DNA from: Catonia carolina
Taxonomy: Eukaryota > Arthropoda > Insecta > Hemiptera > Achilidae
Direction: 5' to 3'
Length of the DNA: 64,000 nucleotides
Assembly (NCBI GenBank): GCA_035578175.1
Contig: JAQMRL010000004.1
Location: 36,134,401 to 36,198,400, forward strand
Positions 55,790 to 64,000 of this stretch are shown here, one piece after another. Positions within the stretch are counted from its first letter, which is position 1; each line of letters starts with the position of its first letter. The notes beneath the pieces were generated by a model that ran no database searches, had not been told where the DNA came from, and saw nothing but the letters and a program-made list of their open reading frames with translations. The translations under genes and the position numbers were made by a program.

Positions 55790-56035
55790 CTTTTTAATCT
55801 TCTGCGTTTGTAAAGGGACAATAAATTTTTGTGAAACCTCTCTTCAGATTTCTTGGAGGGTTGTCCGGTAAAGTAACTGACCTAATCATCCTGATTAGTT
55901 CGGTTTTATGTCTTGCTAATTTTTTGTGGAAACGTTGATAGTATTGTTTTATTGTATAAAGAACTTGTAGGTACCAGAAGGAGTCAGTATAATTTGAAGT
56001 GTTCAGCACTGGAAGAACTGTAAGAAAGCTATATT
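55790..56035 (-). pseudogene. Jockey-type LINE, C-terminal fragment
   Basis: The minus strand reads VLYTIKQYYQRFHKKLARHK, then IRSVTLPDNPPRNLKRGFTK. LPDNPPRxLKR is the conserved ending of these ORF2 proteins. It belongs to none of J1-J3 in detail. The usual WSRDLL end is altered to FTKIYC. It is short and isolated. Confidence 0.7.
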
Positions 56036-56613
56036 ACTCGGTTTAGCGAATCCGTAAATACGGAACCTATCGAACAATAACAAGACATTTTATTATCTGT
56101 CCATAATAGTTTTCCTCCAATATTCCTTAATATTTCTCCTCCTCCTTCAAGCGCAGATTTTTTCTTTCAGTTTTATTTACAACACAATAACAAAGTACTT
56201 AAAAAATAAACCAAAATATCTGTAAACGTTATAAAAAATTGTTTACAACCGTATTTAAAAAACAAAATAAATTACTTAGGCCAATTAAAACGATAAAATT
56301 CATTACCATAGGAATTTTGCTTTGTAAAAATATTATTTTGTAAATTATAATCTAAATTTTGTTAATTTTGTAATTTAAAATTATGAAAAGAAAACCCTCC
56401 ATTTATTCAACTTAAAATTAAATTGCCAAAAAATTAACAAAATATGTAGGAGCTAAAATCAATAGTTCAATGAAATTAATTTTCCAGCAGCTAATTTATC
56501 TAATAAGATATTTTAAATTACCTTGGATTTAGCATTTTTGTCCCGTAATTATAAATAATATTCCATGAAAATTTTAATTACATTAAAATATTTGATGAAT
56601 ATTTTTCTTTTAG
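56036..56613. other. AT-rich sequence, no gene
   Basis: I see no gene or named repeat. Confidence 0.55.
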
Positions 56614-56622
56614 TTACAACTT

Positions 56623-58060
56623 TTTTTTCTCTTTAATTCTTTATTTACAACTGTAAAATGTTACGACAAGCAAATGTGATGATTATCGTGATTATGTAAA
56701 TGACATGATAGGCATGAGAGGGGTAGGGCCCCCATTGGTGCCTCCCCAAGAATGAAATGTGTATATCAAATTAGCATGTCTCTACTCCAGCGTCTTTTAA
56801 GGCGTCTAGGAGGATTGTCAGGTAAATGGACGGAGGAAAGTGAACGCACCAGGGGGTTCTCGTGATCGTGTGACTTGTTGTGAAAGCGTTTGTATAGGTA
56901 TTCAATGGAATTTTGTACAAGTGGTGTTTTCAAATCTGTATGTAAGGTTTTGTTGCTAACGTAAAGAGGTGATTTTGCTATAAGGCGTAATGTTTTTGAC
57001 TGGAATGCTTGAATTCGTTGCAAGTTAGAGGGTTTGGTTGAACCGTAGATTTGGGATCCGTAGGTCCAAATAGGTTTCAAAAGAGAACAATATATGCGTA
57101 ATTTTTGTGCCATTGGTAATTTTGATCGTTTGTGAAGTAGGAAATATAGAAGTTTAAGTCGGGAATTCAGTAATAAACGTTTCCGTTTGATATGTGAGCT
57201 CCAAGTTAGTCGTTTATCAAAAGTCAGACCGAGATACTTGACCGTATCTGTTTTTGTGAGAGGTTCATTGTCTATGTATACTGGTGGGCAATCACCATGA
57301 CGGAGTGTGAAAGTTACGTGAAGGGATTTTGTCGTATTAAGTTTTATTTTCCATGTTTTACACCATTCGTGTACAAGATTGAGATGATGTTGGAGTGTTA
57401 GTGAAGCGTGTATAGAGTTTTGGTCTCGGGCTAATATCGCTGTGTCGTCAGCGTAGGTAGCAGTGAGGGTCTGGGGTAGGGTCGGTAGGTCTGAAATGTA
57501 TACAGAATAGAGAAGTGGGGCTAAAATTGAGCCCTGAGGCACGCCGGCTAAGACAAGAAAGAAATTTGAGTAAGATGATCCTAAACGAATTCTAAAGAAT
57601 CTGTCAGATAGGAAGGAATTTATGATAAGGTAGTAGGTAAATGGTAGTATTTCTTTTAGTTTATGTAAGAGACCTGTATGCCAAACTCTGTCAAAAGCTT
57701 GAGCGACATCTAGGAAACCTGCGGACACATACATCTTTTGTTCCATAGACGAAGCTATGTAATCAGTCACCCTGTGCAGTTGTTGTGTAGTGGAGTGTTG
57801 AGTGCGGAATCCGAATTGATGTGGAGGTAGTATATCATGAACCAGCGGAAGAATGCGCTTGTAAAGGAGTTTTTCGAAAATTTTTGAAGGTACTGAGAGG
57901 AGGCTTATTGGTCGGTAGGAGGAAGGTAAGTGAAAAGATTTGTTCGGTTTTTGTATCATTACTATTTCTGCATACTTCCACTGAGTGGGGAAATGTGTCG
58001 TGCGCAATATACTATTGAAGATTATAGTAAGGAGAACGAGCGCTTTCCGCGGTAAGGTAT
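56623..58060 (-). mobile_element. J1 Jockey-type LINE, 5'-truncated copy 2
   Basis: Bounded by a 9-bp target-site duplication, TTACAACTT, at 56614-56622 and 58061-58069. The poly-T at 56621-56628 is the complement of the A tail. It reaches slightly further 5' than copy 1. Structure and 3' UTR are as in copy 1. Confidence 0.92.
56766..58058 (-). CDS. J1 ORF2 fragment: Jockey reverse transcriptase
   Basis: The frame is open from the 5' truncation and begins TLPRKALVLLTIIFNSILRT, which aligns with NLPLCGYTLITQIFNSILRT in the complete element. No ATG is present at this end, so the fragment has no own start. Motifs are YRPISLLSVPSKIFEKLL, GFLDVAQAFDRVW, GVPQGSILAPLLY, YADDTAIL, KYLGLTFDKRLTW and RRLKRRWSRDMLI. 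It contains no stop. It lacks the endonuclease and the first part of the reverse transcriptase and cannot transpose. Confidence 0.9.
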   Translation of the reverse strand, partial: TLPRKALVLLTIIFNSILRTTHFPTQWKYAEIVMIQKPNKSFHLPSSYRPISLLSVPSKIFEKLLYKRILPLVHDILPPHQFGFRTQHSTTQQLHRVTDYIASSMEQKMYVSAGFLDVAQAFDRVWHTGLLHKLKEILPFTYYLIINSFLSDRFFRIRLGSSYSNFFLVLAGVPQGSILAPLLYSVYISDLPTLPQTLTATYADDTAILARDQNSIHASLTLQHHLNLVHEWCKTWKIKLNTTKSLHVTFTLRHGDCPPVYIDNEPLTKTDTVKYLGLTFDKRLTWSSHIKRKRLLLNSRLKLLYFLLHKRSKLPMAQKLRIYCSLLKPIWTYGSQIYGSTKPSNLQRIQAFQSKTLRLIAKSPLYVSNKTLHTDLKTPLVQNSIEYLYKRFHNKSHDHENPLVRSLSSVHLPDNPPRRLKRRWSRDMLI

Positions 58061-58069
58061 TTACAACTT

Positions 58070-58549
58070 ACGTTTAAAATTAAATCCTATCCATAAACAA
58101 ATACTTTTCATAGAAATTATGTCTAACTGGTTTTTAATTTGTCATCAGTTACATGACTGGACTGATTGACATTAAATTTCTTGTCTGAAGCAAGTTTCTT
58201 AACTTCATCGTAATTTCTAAGTAATGATTTACTTTGGATAAGTTATCTTTTTGTCTCATAATAATGTAAATAATGTGATATTTGTATTTTTTAGATGTGA
58301 AATTTGATCTCAATCTGATCTTTCATATCAGTTATAGTTTTTCTTGACAAGGGTGCTACATGAGCCTGTTCTTCACCTATTTATCTTAGGCCTACTATTT
58401 AAAAAAGGTTGCTTTGCTCGTCTACCTAATCTCAAACATGGGTATATACATTTTTATACGACTGAACATTTTTAATGCATTAATGCTTTTCCTTTTCTGT
58501 CAGTAACGTAATCCTGTATTTCGTTCCAATTTAATAGTTAAACTTTCAA
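58070..58549. other. AT-rich sequence, no gene
   Basis: I see no gene or named repeat. Confidence 0.5.
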
Positions 58550-58830
58550 GAAGGGAAGGTAAGTACTGGATCAAAAAACCTTAAAACTGTGTATATTTCT
58601 ACTGCCCAGTCAGCCATCATTTACGGAATACTGGGATGGAGCTGTACTTTCCGATCTAATTTAAACCCTCTGGAGGAAGTGCAAAAGCTCATTTTGTTAG
58701 TAATCAACAGAAACTTTTCGTGAAATTTTTCAAGGATTTTTAAATAGTAGACATTCGTCAACTATATGCCCGGAAACTTATTATACAGACGCACAAAGAT
58801 GCAGCGAACAACCACAAATGAATTCATAAC
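58550..58830 (+). pseudogene. LINE ORF2 C-terminal fragment, CR1- or I-like
   Basis: The plus strand reads STAQSAIIYGILGWSCTFRS, NLNPLEEVQKLILLVINRNF and VDIRQLYARKLIIQTHKDAA. This follows the YSxxxYGIxxWG, LxxxQKxIIRxI, DIxxLYxxKL order seen after the reverse transcriptase in CR1- and I-like elements. Stops occur after NRNFS and before VDIR. No tail is found. It is the only member of its type in the window. Confidence 0.65.
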
Positions 58831-59400
58831 TGGATAATGTACTATTTCTACGCCAGTTCGTCGTTCGTGGTTTACCCGCTTTTGGCGCTGTGAACGTTGC
58901 TGCTTCTGCTGCCGGTAGATAGCGCAGCCAGAAAACCTCTCACAGTACGTTTGCCAATGGGTAAGACATACCCGAACGACTGGGGAGGTGGGATCAAAAC
59001 AGTCAGTCAGTATCGGTCGGTCATCGTTTAGAGAAGGTCGATACGGAGAAGGATCATTCGCTCAACATTGAGTACTTTCTTTTCTCCACACTGACCAATT
59101 CCCTTCCCTCCCCCCTTTGCTTCACCAAGTGACTGCTGCTCCAGTAGGCAGCGGTGAGCGGTGTTCGCTGCGTTGGCAACCGCTCCTATTCTTCAGACAG
59201 CAGTATAGACGATCCCTTACTCGCTTGCCAGCGTCCTCTTGAGGCAGCGGCAAAGGTTGTTCCTCCCCAACCATTTTTCCCTTTTGAACTACATCGCCGG
59301 ATGCCCTGCCACTCCGGTCAGTCCTATGTCGACTCTACCGATTGGACTACAGCCGGCGCGACAAACTATAGTAGGCTACAAAAAACAAGCATTTGATTCC
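58831..59400. other. GC-rich block of unknown origin
   Basis: The composition rises sharply and CpG-containing words are frequent (GTCGTTCGTGG, CGGTCGGTCATCG). Open frames at 59154-59396 and 59239-59484 show no domain. It looks like a leader or terminal repeat of a retroelement and shares the CGACCGAC/GTCGGTCG style of 33880-33930, but no firm homology can be shown. Confidence 0.4.
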
Positions 59401-59800
59401 TTTTCATTGAGTAACAAAACTGGTATACCAAAGATATTTTTGTTACTTGGCTTCCAAACTGTACAACCTACTTCTCCAAAATGATAAAAATATGCGGACT
59501 ATCATTGAATATTGAACTGAATCACTTAAATGGTTTTTCCATTTATTTTGTGGGTAGGTAGTACACTAAGAAAATTATTACACCTTTAAATCTGAAAGCT
59601 CACATCCTGATATTTTTTTGATTCTGGACCGTCTGTTGTTTGAAAAAGGCGCTAATTTTACCTGTCATCCGAGGACGCGCAAAATCATAATATTGGATAG
59701 GTTTATTTCCCACCTTGTGCATAAATTTAATAGTAGAAATAATGTATATGTGTATGTAATATTGTTAATATCTAAAAAAAACATTTTTGCAAGAAATTAA

Positions 59801-59881
<81 letters not shown>

Positions 59882-60344
59882 ATTGTTGCTCTAGACAGTA
59901 TTTAAACAATTTTTCTATTTTATTTTCAAAGTCTATTCGTCTTTCTGAACAATTTTTTTATATGATTGAGACAATTTCATACGTTGCAGAAACATATCCT
60001 TAAAATTCCATTGGCAATTCAGATTCTATAACAGCAAACTTTGCCAGACTTCTAAATTTCCAAAATGATCTTTCGGAATAGCGATTTAAACTGAACAAAT
60101 ATTTTATAAACACAATTATTAGTGTTTCTATTTTTGTAGAAAAAAATTGAACCCTACTTTTAAATGCAGTCGAACCTTTATAATTCAAATTTAACGGAAC
60201 CAATATTTTTTGATATAAAGAGGTTTCTATTTAGAGGTAATTTATTAAAACTCAAAAATATATTTCAATTGCACGTTATACTAAACATTCATATGACGTA
60301 TTTTATAAAACTGTTTATTACAAAGATCAAAAACTTTAATAGAC
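59401..60344. other. AT-rich sequence with an ATT microsatellite
   Basis: No gene. An ATT trinucleotide repeat of about 26 units spans 59801-59880. Confidence 0.65.
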
Positions 60345-60569
60345 TAGCCCTACTAATTTGATTCAAAAACGATTACAATTGATATTTTTTACTCAATACT
60401 TAGATTAAGAATTACATAACTTAAATTACCTCTTTTATTTTGATTAATAATTAGCTTTGATTTTATTTTTGTTAGCCCTACTAATTTGATTCAAAAACGA
60501 TTACAATTGATATTTTTTACTCAATACTTAGATTAAGAATTACATAACTTAAATTACCTCTTTTATTTT
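60345..60569. repeat. Direct tandem duplication, 128-bp period
   Basis: Positions 60345-60441 and 60473-60569 are identical as far as I can see over 97 bp, both starting TAGCCCTACTAATTTGATTC. They are separated by 31 bp of unique sequence. The identity suggests a recent event or an assembly artefact. Confidence 0.9.
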
Positions 60570-60649
60570 ATTTTATACAAAAGTAGACTAAATTAATGCA
60601 AATAAAAAATATATGAATATATATAAAAATGACGACATAAGGAATATTT

Positions 60650-61047
60650 ACCCATAACAGAGAGGTGGATTGGTAAATTATTTGCATTCGATCTGCTACT
60701 TCATACAATTAGAGCTACAAAAAATAGTTTCTTATCACATGGTCAGCCAGTTATATTAAATGAAGGATTTAATAACAGAAGAGGTAGAGCTGTAAAAGAA
60801 ACTAGTCAGAGTTGTCTTCTCGGAGAATAATGAATGTCATTCATTATACAGCCAGATCCTGTGGTGAATGAAATAAAGGTGTCATTTTCAGAATGGAAAG
60901 TAAATGATTTTTAGAGGGTTGGCATGCTGATAAGCATACTTTTCCACTCTATGAGGAAGGCAATTGTAAACCACCTCACTCCTCGTTTTGCGTAGTAAAT
61001 CCTCTAGAGGTTCAAACCAGCCTTTCGGCTGATGACCTAAACAACAA
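60650..61047 (+). mobile_element. CAA-tailed SINE-like repeat, copy F
   Basis: This is the only copy in plus orientation: CCATAACAG and GGTGGATTGG at the head, and CAGCCTTTCGGCTGATGACC with ACAACAAA at the tail. It shares all segments with copies B to E. No clear duplication is visible. Confidence 0.82.
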
Positions 61048-61900
61048 ATAACAAGTAATAGGACAAAATAAATTCGGGAAAAGCGTAAGCAGTACATCCA
61101 TACATAAGTTACAGAAGTGATACGGTAGAGCAAAATCAAAATAAATTACCGGAAATTTTAGAAATTTTAACGATATAAAAATGTATATGAATATAAGTAC
61201 ATTTTAACTAACTTCTATAGAAAATGATACACCAAAAAAATAAAAGACTCCATACCTTTACTAATTTATTGAGAATCTGTAGGACTGTAGTTTTTTGAAT
61301 AAAGAAGGTAATTTAATTTGAATTAAGGAGGAGTTTTCAAGGGGATAAAGTAGTAAAATATTCGATTTAGGGAGTATTTCGAATTATGGAGATTCGAATT
61401 AGAGAGGCCGACTGCATTACAATGAATGGTATCCTTTTAATACTGTTTTGTATCACGGATATAGTAATTATACTACTGGAAATGTTCATTTGTATTCACC
61501 AAATTTAAGGAAATGACAGACGTATGTGACGAGGAGTTTGATAGTTGGCAATGCACTGTGCGACGAAGAGCGATGATAACTGTGAGAGAGAAGCAGTAGA
61601 GTGAAAGGATTAATGACTCTATCGGCGACCAAAATAATTCCCGCTATGATCATTTGTAATGTTGATTGGCAAAATGCAACTGAATTGAACCGGTACTACA
61701 GCAGCTACTAGAATTTTGTTAACCGTAACCAGTATAGTTAGCGTACTAAAATATTTAGTTACTACAATATGTCAATAACCCAAATTAGGTAAATAAAGAT
61801 TCCAGTTGAGATATCATTTATAAATTCAAAATATATAATTCATGCGAGGATTTACAGCCCAAGCCGTATCTCGCTTCCTAAGCACCACCTCTCTCTTTCT
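61048..61900. other. AT-rich sequence, no gene
   Basis: I see no gene or named repeat. Confidence 0.55.
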
Positions 61901-62225
61901 CCCCAGTCCCCATCGGAGAGCCGCTGCAATGATATTGTCTCCTGCACCCCATCCAACTATATCATTTCCGGCCTACTCCTCCTCCTTCTATCAGCCAGCG
62001 TCCACTTCCATACCCTCTTTGGCCACCTTCCATTCTCCATCCTCTGCAAATGGCCACACCATTTTAACTGCTTCCGGACAATGTTATCCATGATATTTTT
62101 TTGAACGCCGATTCTTCTCCTAAATTCAAAATTCGGAATTCGATCGATCCGCGACACAACACAGCTCCGTCCCCAAAAATCCATCTCCACCGCTTTTAGG
62201 CGATCCTTCTGTCTCTTTGTCAATA
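61901..62225 (-). pseudogene. LINE ORF2 C-terminal fragment, third RTE-like type
   Basis: The minus strand reads RLKAVEMDFWGRSCVVSRID, IGVQKNIMDNIVRKQLKWCG and HLQRMENGRWPKRVWKWT. This is the AxEMDFWRRSxxxSRxD, KQLxWxGHxxRMxxxRWP arrangement, a family different from the two other RTE-like types in this window. After the RRRRSRPEM block a stop follows at 61957. The tail is not recognisable. Confidence 0.78.
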
Positions 62226-62499
62226 CCCACGTTAAAATATTCTATCAATATTATTATAAGCTATTAGTTAGACATTACACTTCTGTCATCTGATACAAAA
62301 GATGGGACATATATCTTCAGATATACAGGGCGATTAAAAATTAATCTCTCGAGACTTAATTCTTAACTAAAAATAACGAAAAATGTTCATATTATAACAT
62401 TAGGCTAGAAATGTTAATGGTTAATAATTTAAAATGGTTTTTAAAATAGCCTCAGTTGGTATATTTTTTATGCCAATAATACAGGGTAAGTGGAACATC

Positions 62500-62655
62500 T
62501 GGAGAAATTCTTTGGTGCTGTGCTCTCGTGGTAAAAAACGGGGTTTTTAAAATTGCAGCCCTAATATGCATTTTAGGGCAAATATTTTAATCATTTTTCC
62601 TATAATGTCTATTCACGTTAAATAGTGATTTTCCGCATTTCTAAGTCTTATATTA
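62500..62655 (+). repeat. Repeat R, copy g, left part
   Basis: Shares AATTCTTTGGTGCTGTGCTC and TATGCATTTTAGGGCAAA-type segments with copies e and f. It breaks off near 62655; the matching continuation is at 63662-63795. The LINE nest between was therefore inserted in this repeat. Confidence 0.6.
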
Positions 62656-62770
62656 AATTTACTGTTACAAAGATATAGAGATATGAACTTAAACATACAT
62701 CTGTGTTTCATTGATAATGAAAAAGCTTTCGACGAAGTACGCCATGACCAGGTTGTAGCACTCCTTAGAA

Positions 62771-62909
62771 GATTTCTTTTGTTTTGTTTTAACGTCCGAC
62801 TGTTCTGCTATTACTGCTAATGCAGACGATGAAAGATGAAATAACTTTTTGTAACGTATGAAAATATGCCGTGCCTGAATGGGATTCGAACCCAAGACCG
62901 CATGATGAG
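62771..62909 (-). mobile_element. tRNA-derived SINE, 5'-truncated copy
   Basis: Matches 40855-41044 over the B box (GGTTCGAATCC on the minus strand) and body, but lacks the A box. TCCTTAGAA duplications at 62762-62770 and 62910-62918 flank it. When it is removed together with one duplication, the LINE frame reads through without a break. Confidence 0.88.
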
Positions 62910-63217
62910 TCCTTAGAACAAAGAGAATTGAAACTCATATTGTAAGCATAATTGAAAACCTGTATTGGAATCAGAAAGCGACGGTCAAAGTAGAAAATGA
63001 ACCATCAAAAGAAATGGATATCGTATGTAGAGGAGTCCAACAAGGATGTATTCTGTCACCGATGTTATTCAATATAAATATTTGGAAGAGGTATTTCGCC
63101 AAGCTTTGAACAATATAACAGCTGGAGTAATAATCAATGAAGAAACAATAAATAACTTTAGGTATGCAGACGGTACTATAATAATGGCAACAAGTAGAAA
63201 AGACTTGCAAATGTTGA

Positions 63218-63412
63218 ATTATTCTATAAACAGTTCCGAGGGAGGTGGAGGGTTCTTTGCTGATGTCGGATCAAATGGCCAGGCGGCGGGTTTTTGGTTG
63301 GTAGGCGGTTGCGGCCTCCTTGGGGTTGGACGGAGACGCCTCAATTGAGTCTAACACTACTTCCCTCATCGTGAGGGAATGAACATGAGTTTTTCTCGCC
63401 GCCTTGGATAAA
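63218..63412 (+). mobile_element. R1-type LINE 3' end, short insertion
   Basis: It is the inverted equivalent of 39280-39475, from TATAAACAGTTCCGAG to TCTCGCCGCC and GGATAAA. It contains a hairpin TTCCCTCA-TCG-TGAGGGAA at 63361-63379. It sits in the RTE-like copy, so it is probably a 5'-truncated retro-insertion. No duplication could be fixed. Confidence 0.65.
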
Positions 63413-63661
63413 TAAAAAAGGAAATAGAATATCTGGATCATATTATGTGTGGACCAAGTTATGAAATGCTTTGCTTCATAATACAAGGCATGATTCTGGG
63501 GAAGAGAGATGTGGGAAGAAGAAGAATTTTTTGGTTGAAGAATCTTTGCGACTGGTTTCATTGTACCTCAGAGGAGGTGTTCAAAGCTGCGGTCCAAAGA
63601 CCGAATAGCCATCATGATTTCCAACCTCCAGTCGGAGAGGGAACTTTAAGAAGAAGAAATC

Positions 63662-63795
63662 TTGTAGAGGTTGATTTTCATTTTGCTTAATTCACTCATG
63701 ATTAAATAAATAGTAAATATTTTACTCATGATAAAAAATAGGTAACGTTCTTCATTATTTACATTAGCAAGAATTCGTGTGATTGTTTGGAATAT
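63662..63795 (+). repeat. Repeat R, copy g, right part
   Basis: GAGGTTGATTTTCATTTTGC, CACTCATGATTAAA and GCAAGAATTCGTGTGATTG continue copy g and correspond to the last 150 bp of copy c. The terminal hairpin is decayed. Confidence 0.6.
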
Positions 63796-64000
63796 TTTAA
63801 TATTTTATTTTAGGCACTTCTTTTAAAATCTACAAAGAAATCAATTGAAATATCTCTTATGCTAATTTGTACGTTCCTCTCGATACAGTACACTGACGGT
63901 TTTGTTTAAAAATGTGGAGAACAGTATGATTTATTTACCTTAAAAAGTTTCTTCACGTGTTTTATTCTATTAGCACGAGTAGTTTCATTAACATCTATTG

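Larger units (their letters stand above)
62680..63660 (+). pseudogene. RTE-like LINE with two nested insertions
   Basis: Three coding pieces survive. 62680-62770 reads CFIDNEKAFDEVRHDQVVAL, with the first catalytic Asp of a reverse transcriptase. 62919-63217 reads GVQQGCILSPMLFNIN and, after a frameshift, FRYADGTIIM, where the second catalytic Asp of YADD is replaced by Gly. 63413-63660 reads EYLDHIMCGPSYEMLCFIIQ, VGRRRIFWLKNLCDWFHC and GEGTLRRRN, ending in AAGAAGAAG. A SINE and an R1-type 3' end lie between them. About 200 residues are missing at the second insertion. Confidence 0.82.

Noticed and set aside
59154..59484. Open frames of 80-81 residues in the GC-rich block
   Set aside because: Two overlapping frames without domains; GC-rich composition lowers stop frequency.

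Overview
This window reads as eukaryotic, almost certainly insect, nuclear DNA. It is strongly AT-rich and carries no recognisable host protein-coding gene, rRNA or functional tRNA. What is identifiable is transposable elements, mostly decayed and often nested. The lineages support an arthropod: Jockey-clade LINEs, RTE-like LINEs with AAG-rich tails, a D34D mariner, a second Tc1/mariner-like transposon, tRNA-derived SINEs, and a microsatellite-carrying dispersed repeat. The exact order is inference; the mixture would fit a large-genome hemipteran or polyneopteran.

The centrepiece is an apparently complete Jockey-type retrotransposon at 44311-48732. It has a 240-bp 5' leader, ORF1 (452 aa, zinc knuckles), ORF2 (898 aa, endonuclease plus reverse transcriptase), a 3' UTR and an A-rich tail. 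A perfect 12-bp target-site duplication flanks it. Three 5'-truncated copies of a related family (here J1) lie at 6683-8081 (+), 56623-58060 (-) and 41244-41798 (+), each with its own duplication. Two older Jockey families (J2, J3) survive as fragments. RTE-like LINE remnants are scattered throughout, three other LINE types leave C-terminal pieces, and an R1-type LINE end lies at 39280-39870.

Layout. 0-6 kb: J2 tail, a large inverted repeat with an RTE fragment between its arms, SINEs, a foldback element and a 550-bp RTE insertion. 6-12 kb: J1 copy, then a J2 copy interrupted by an end-duplicated mariner and by a SINE. 12-24 kb: mostly AT-rich DNA with four copies of repeat R (here named), a tandem repeat and a foldback. 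24-33 kb: transposase and LINE fragments, tRNA-like SINE heads, an internally deleted transposon with clear terminal repeats, and SINE C. 33.8-35.4 kb: a GC-rich unit with repeated hairpins resembling the histone mRNA 3' stem-loop, interrupted by a SINE. 36-44 kb: LINE fragments, two R copies, a tRNA-SINE and the third J1 copy. 44-49 kb: the intact LINE. 49-64 kb: SINEs, an 848-bp terminal-inverted-repeat element inside an RTE, J3 and J1 copies, a GC-rich block, a tandem duplication and a multi-layer nest at the right end.

The most unusual signals are the histone-type stem-loop array, the mariner whose two ends are both 3' ends, and the intact LINE with a one-base stop-to-ATG spacing between its ORFs. 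All family names come from reading motifs by eye; no searches were run.
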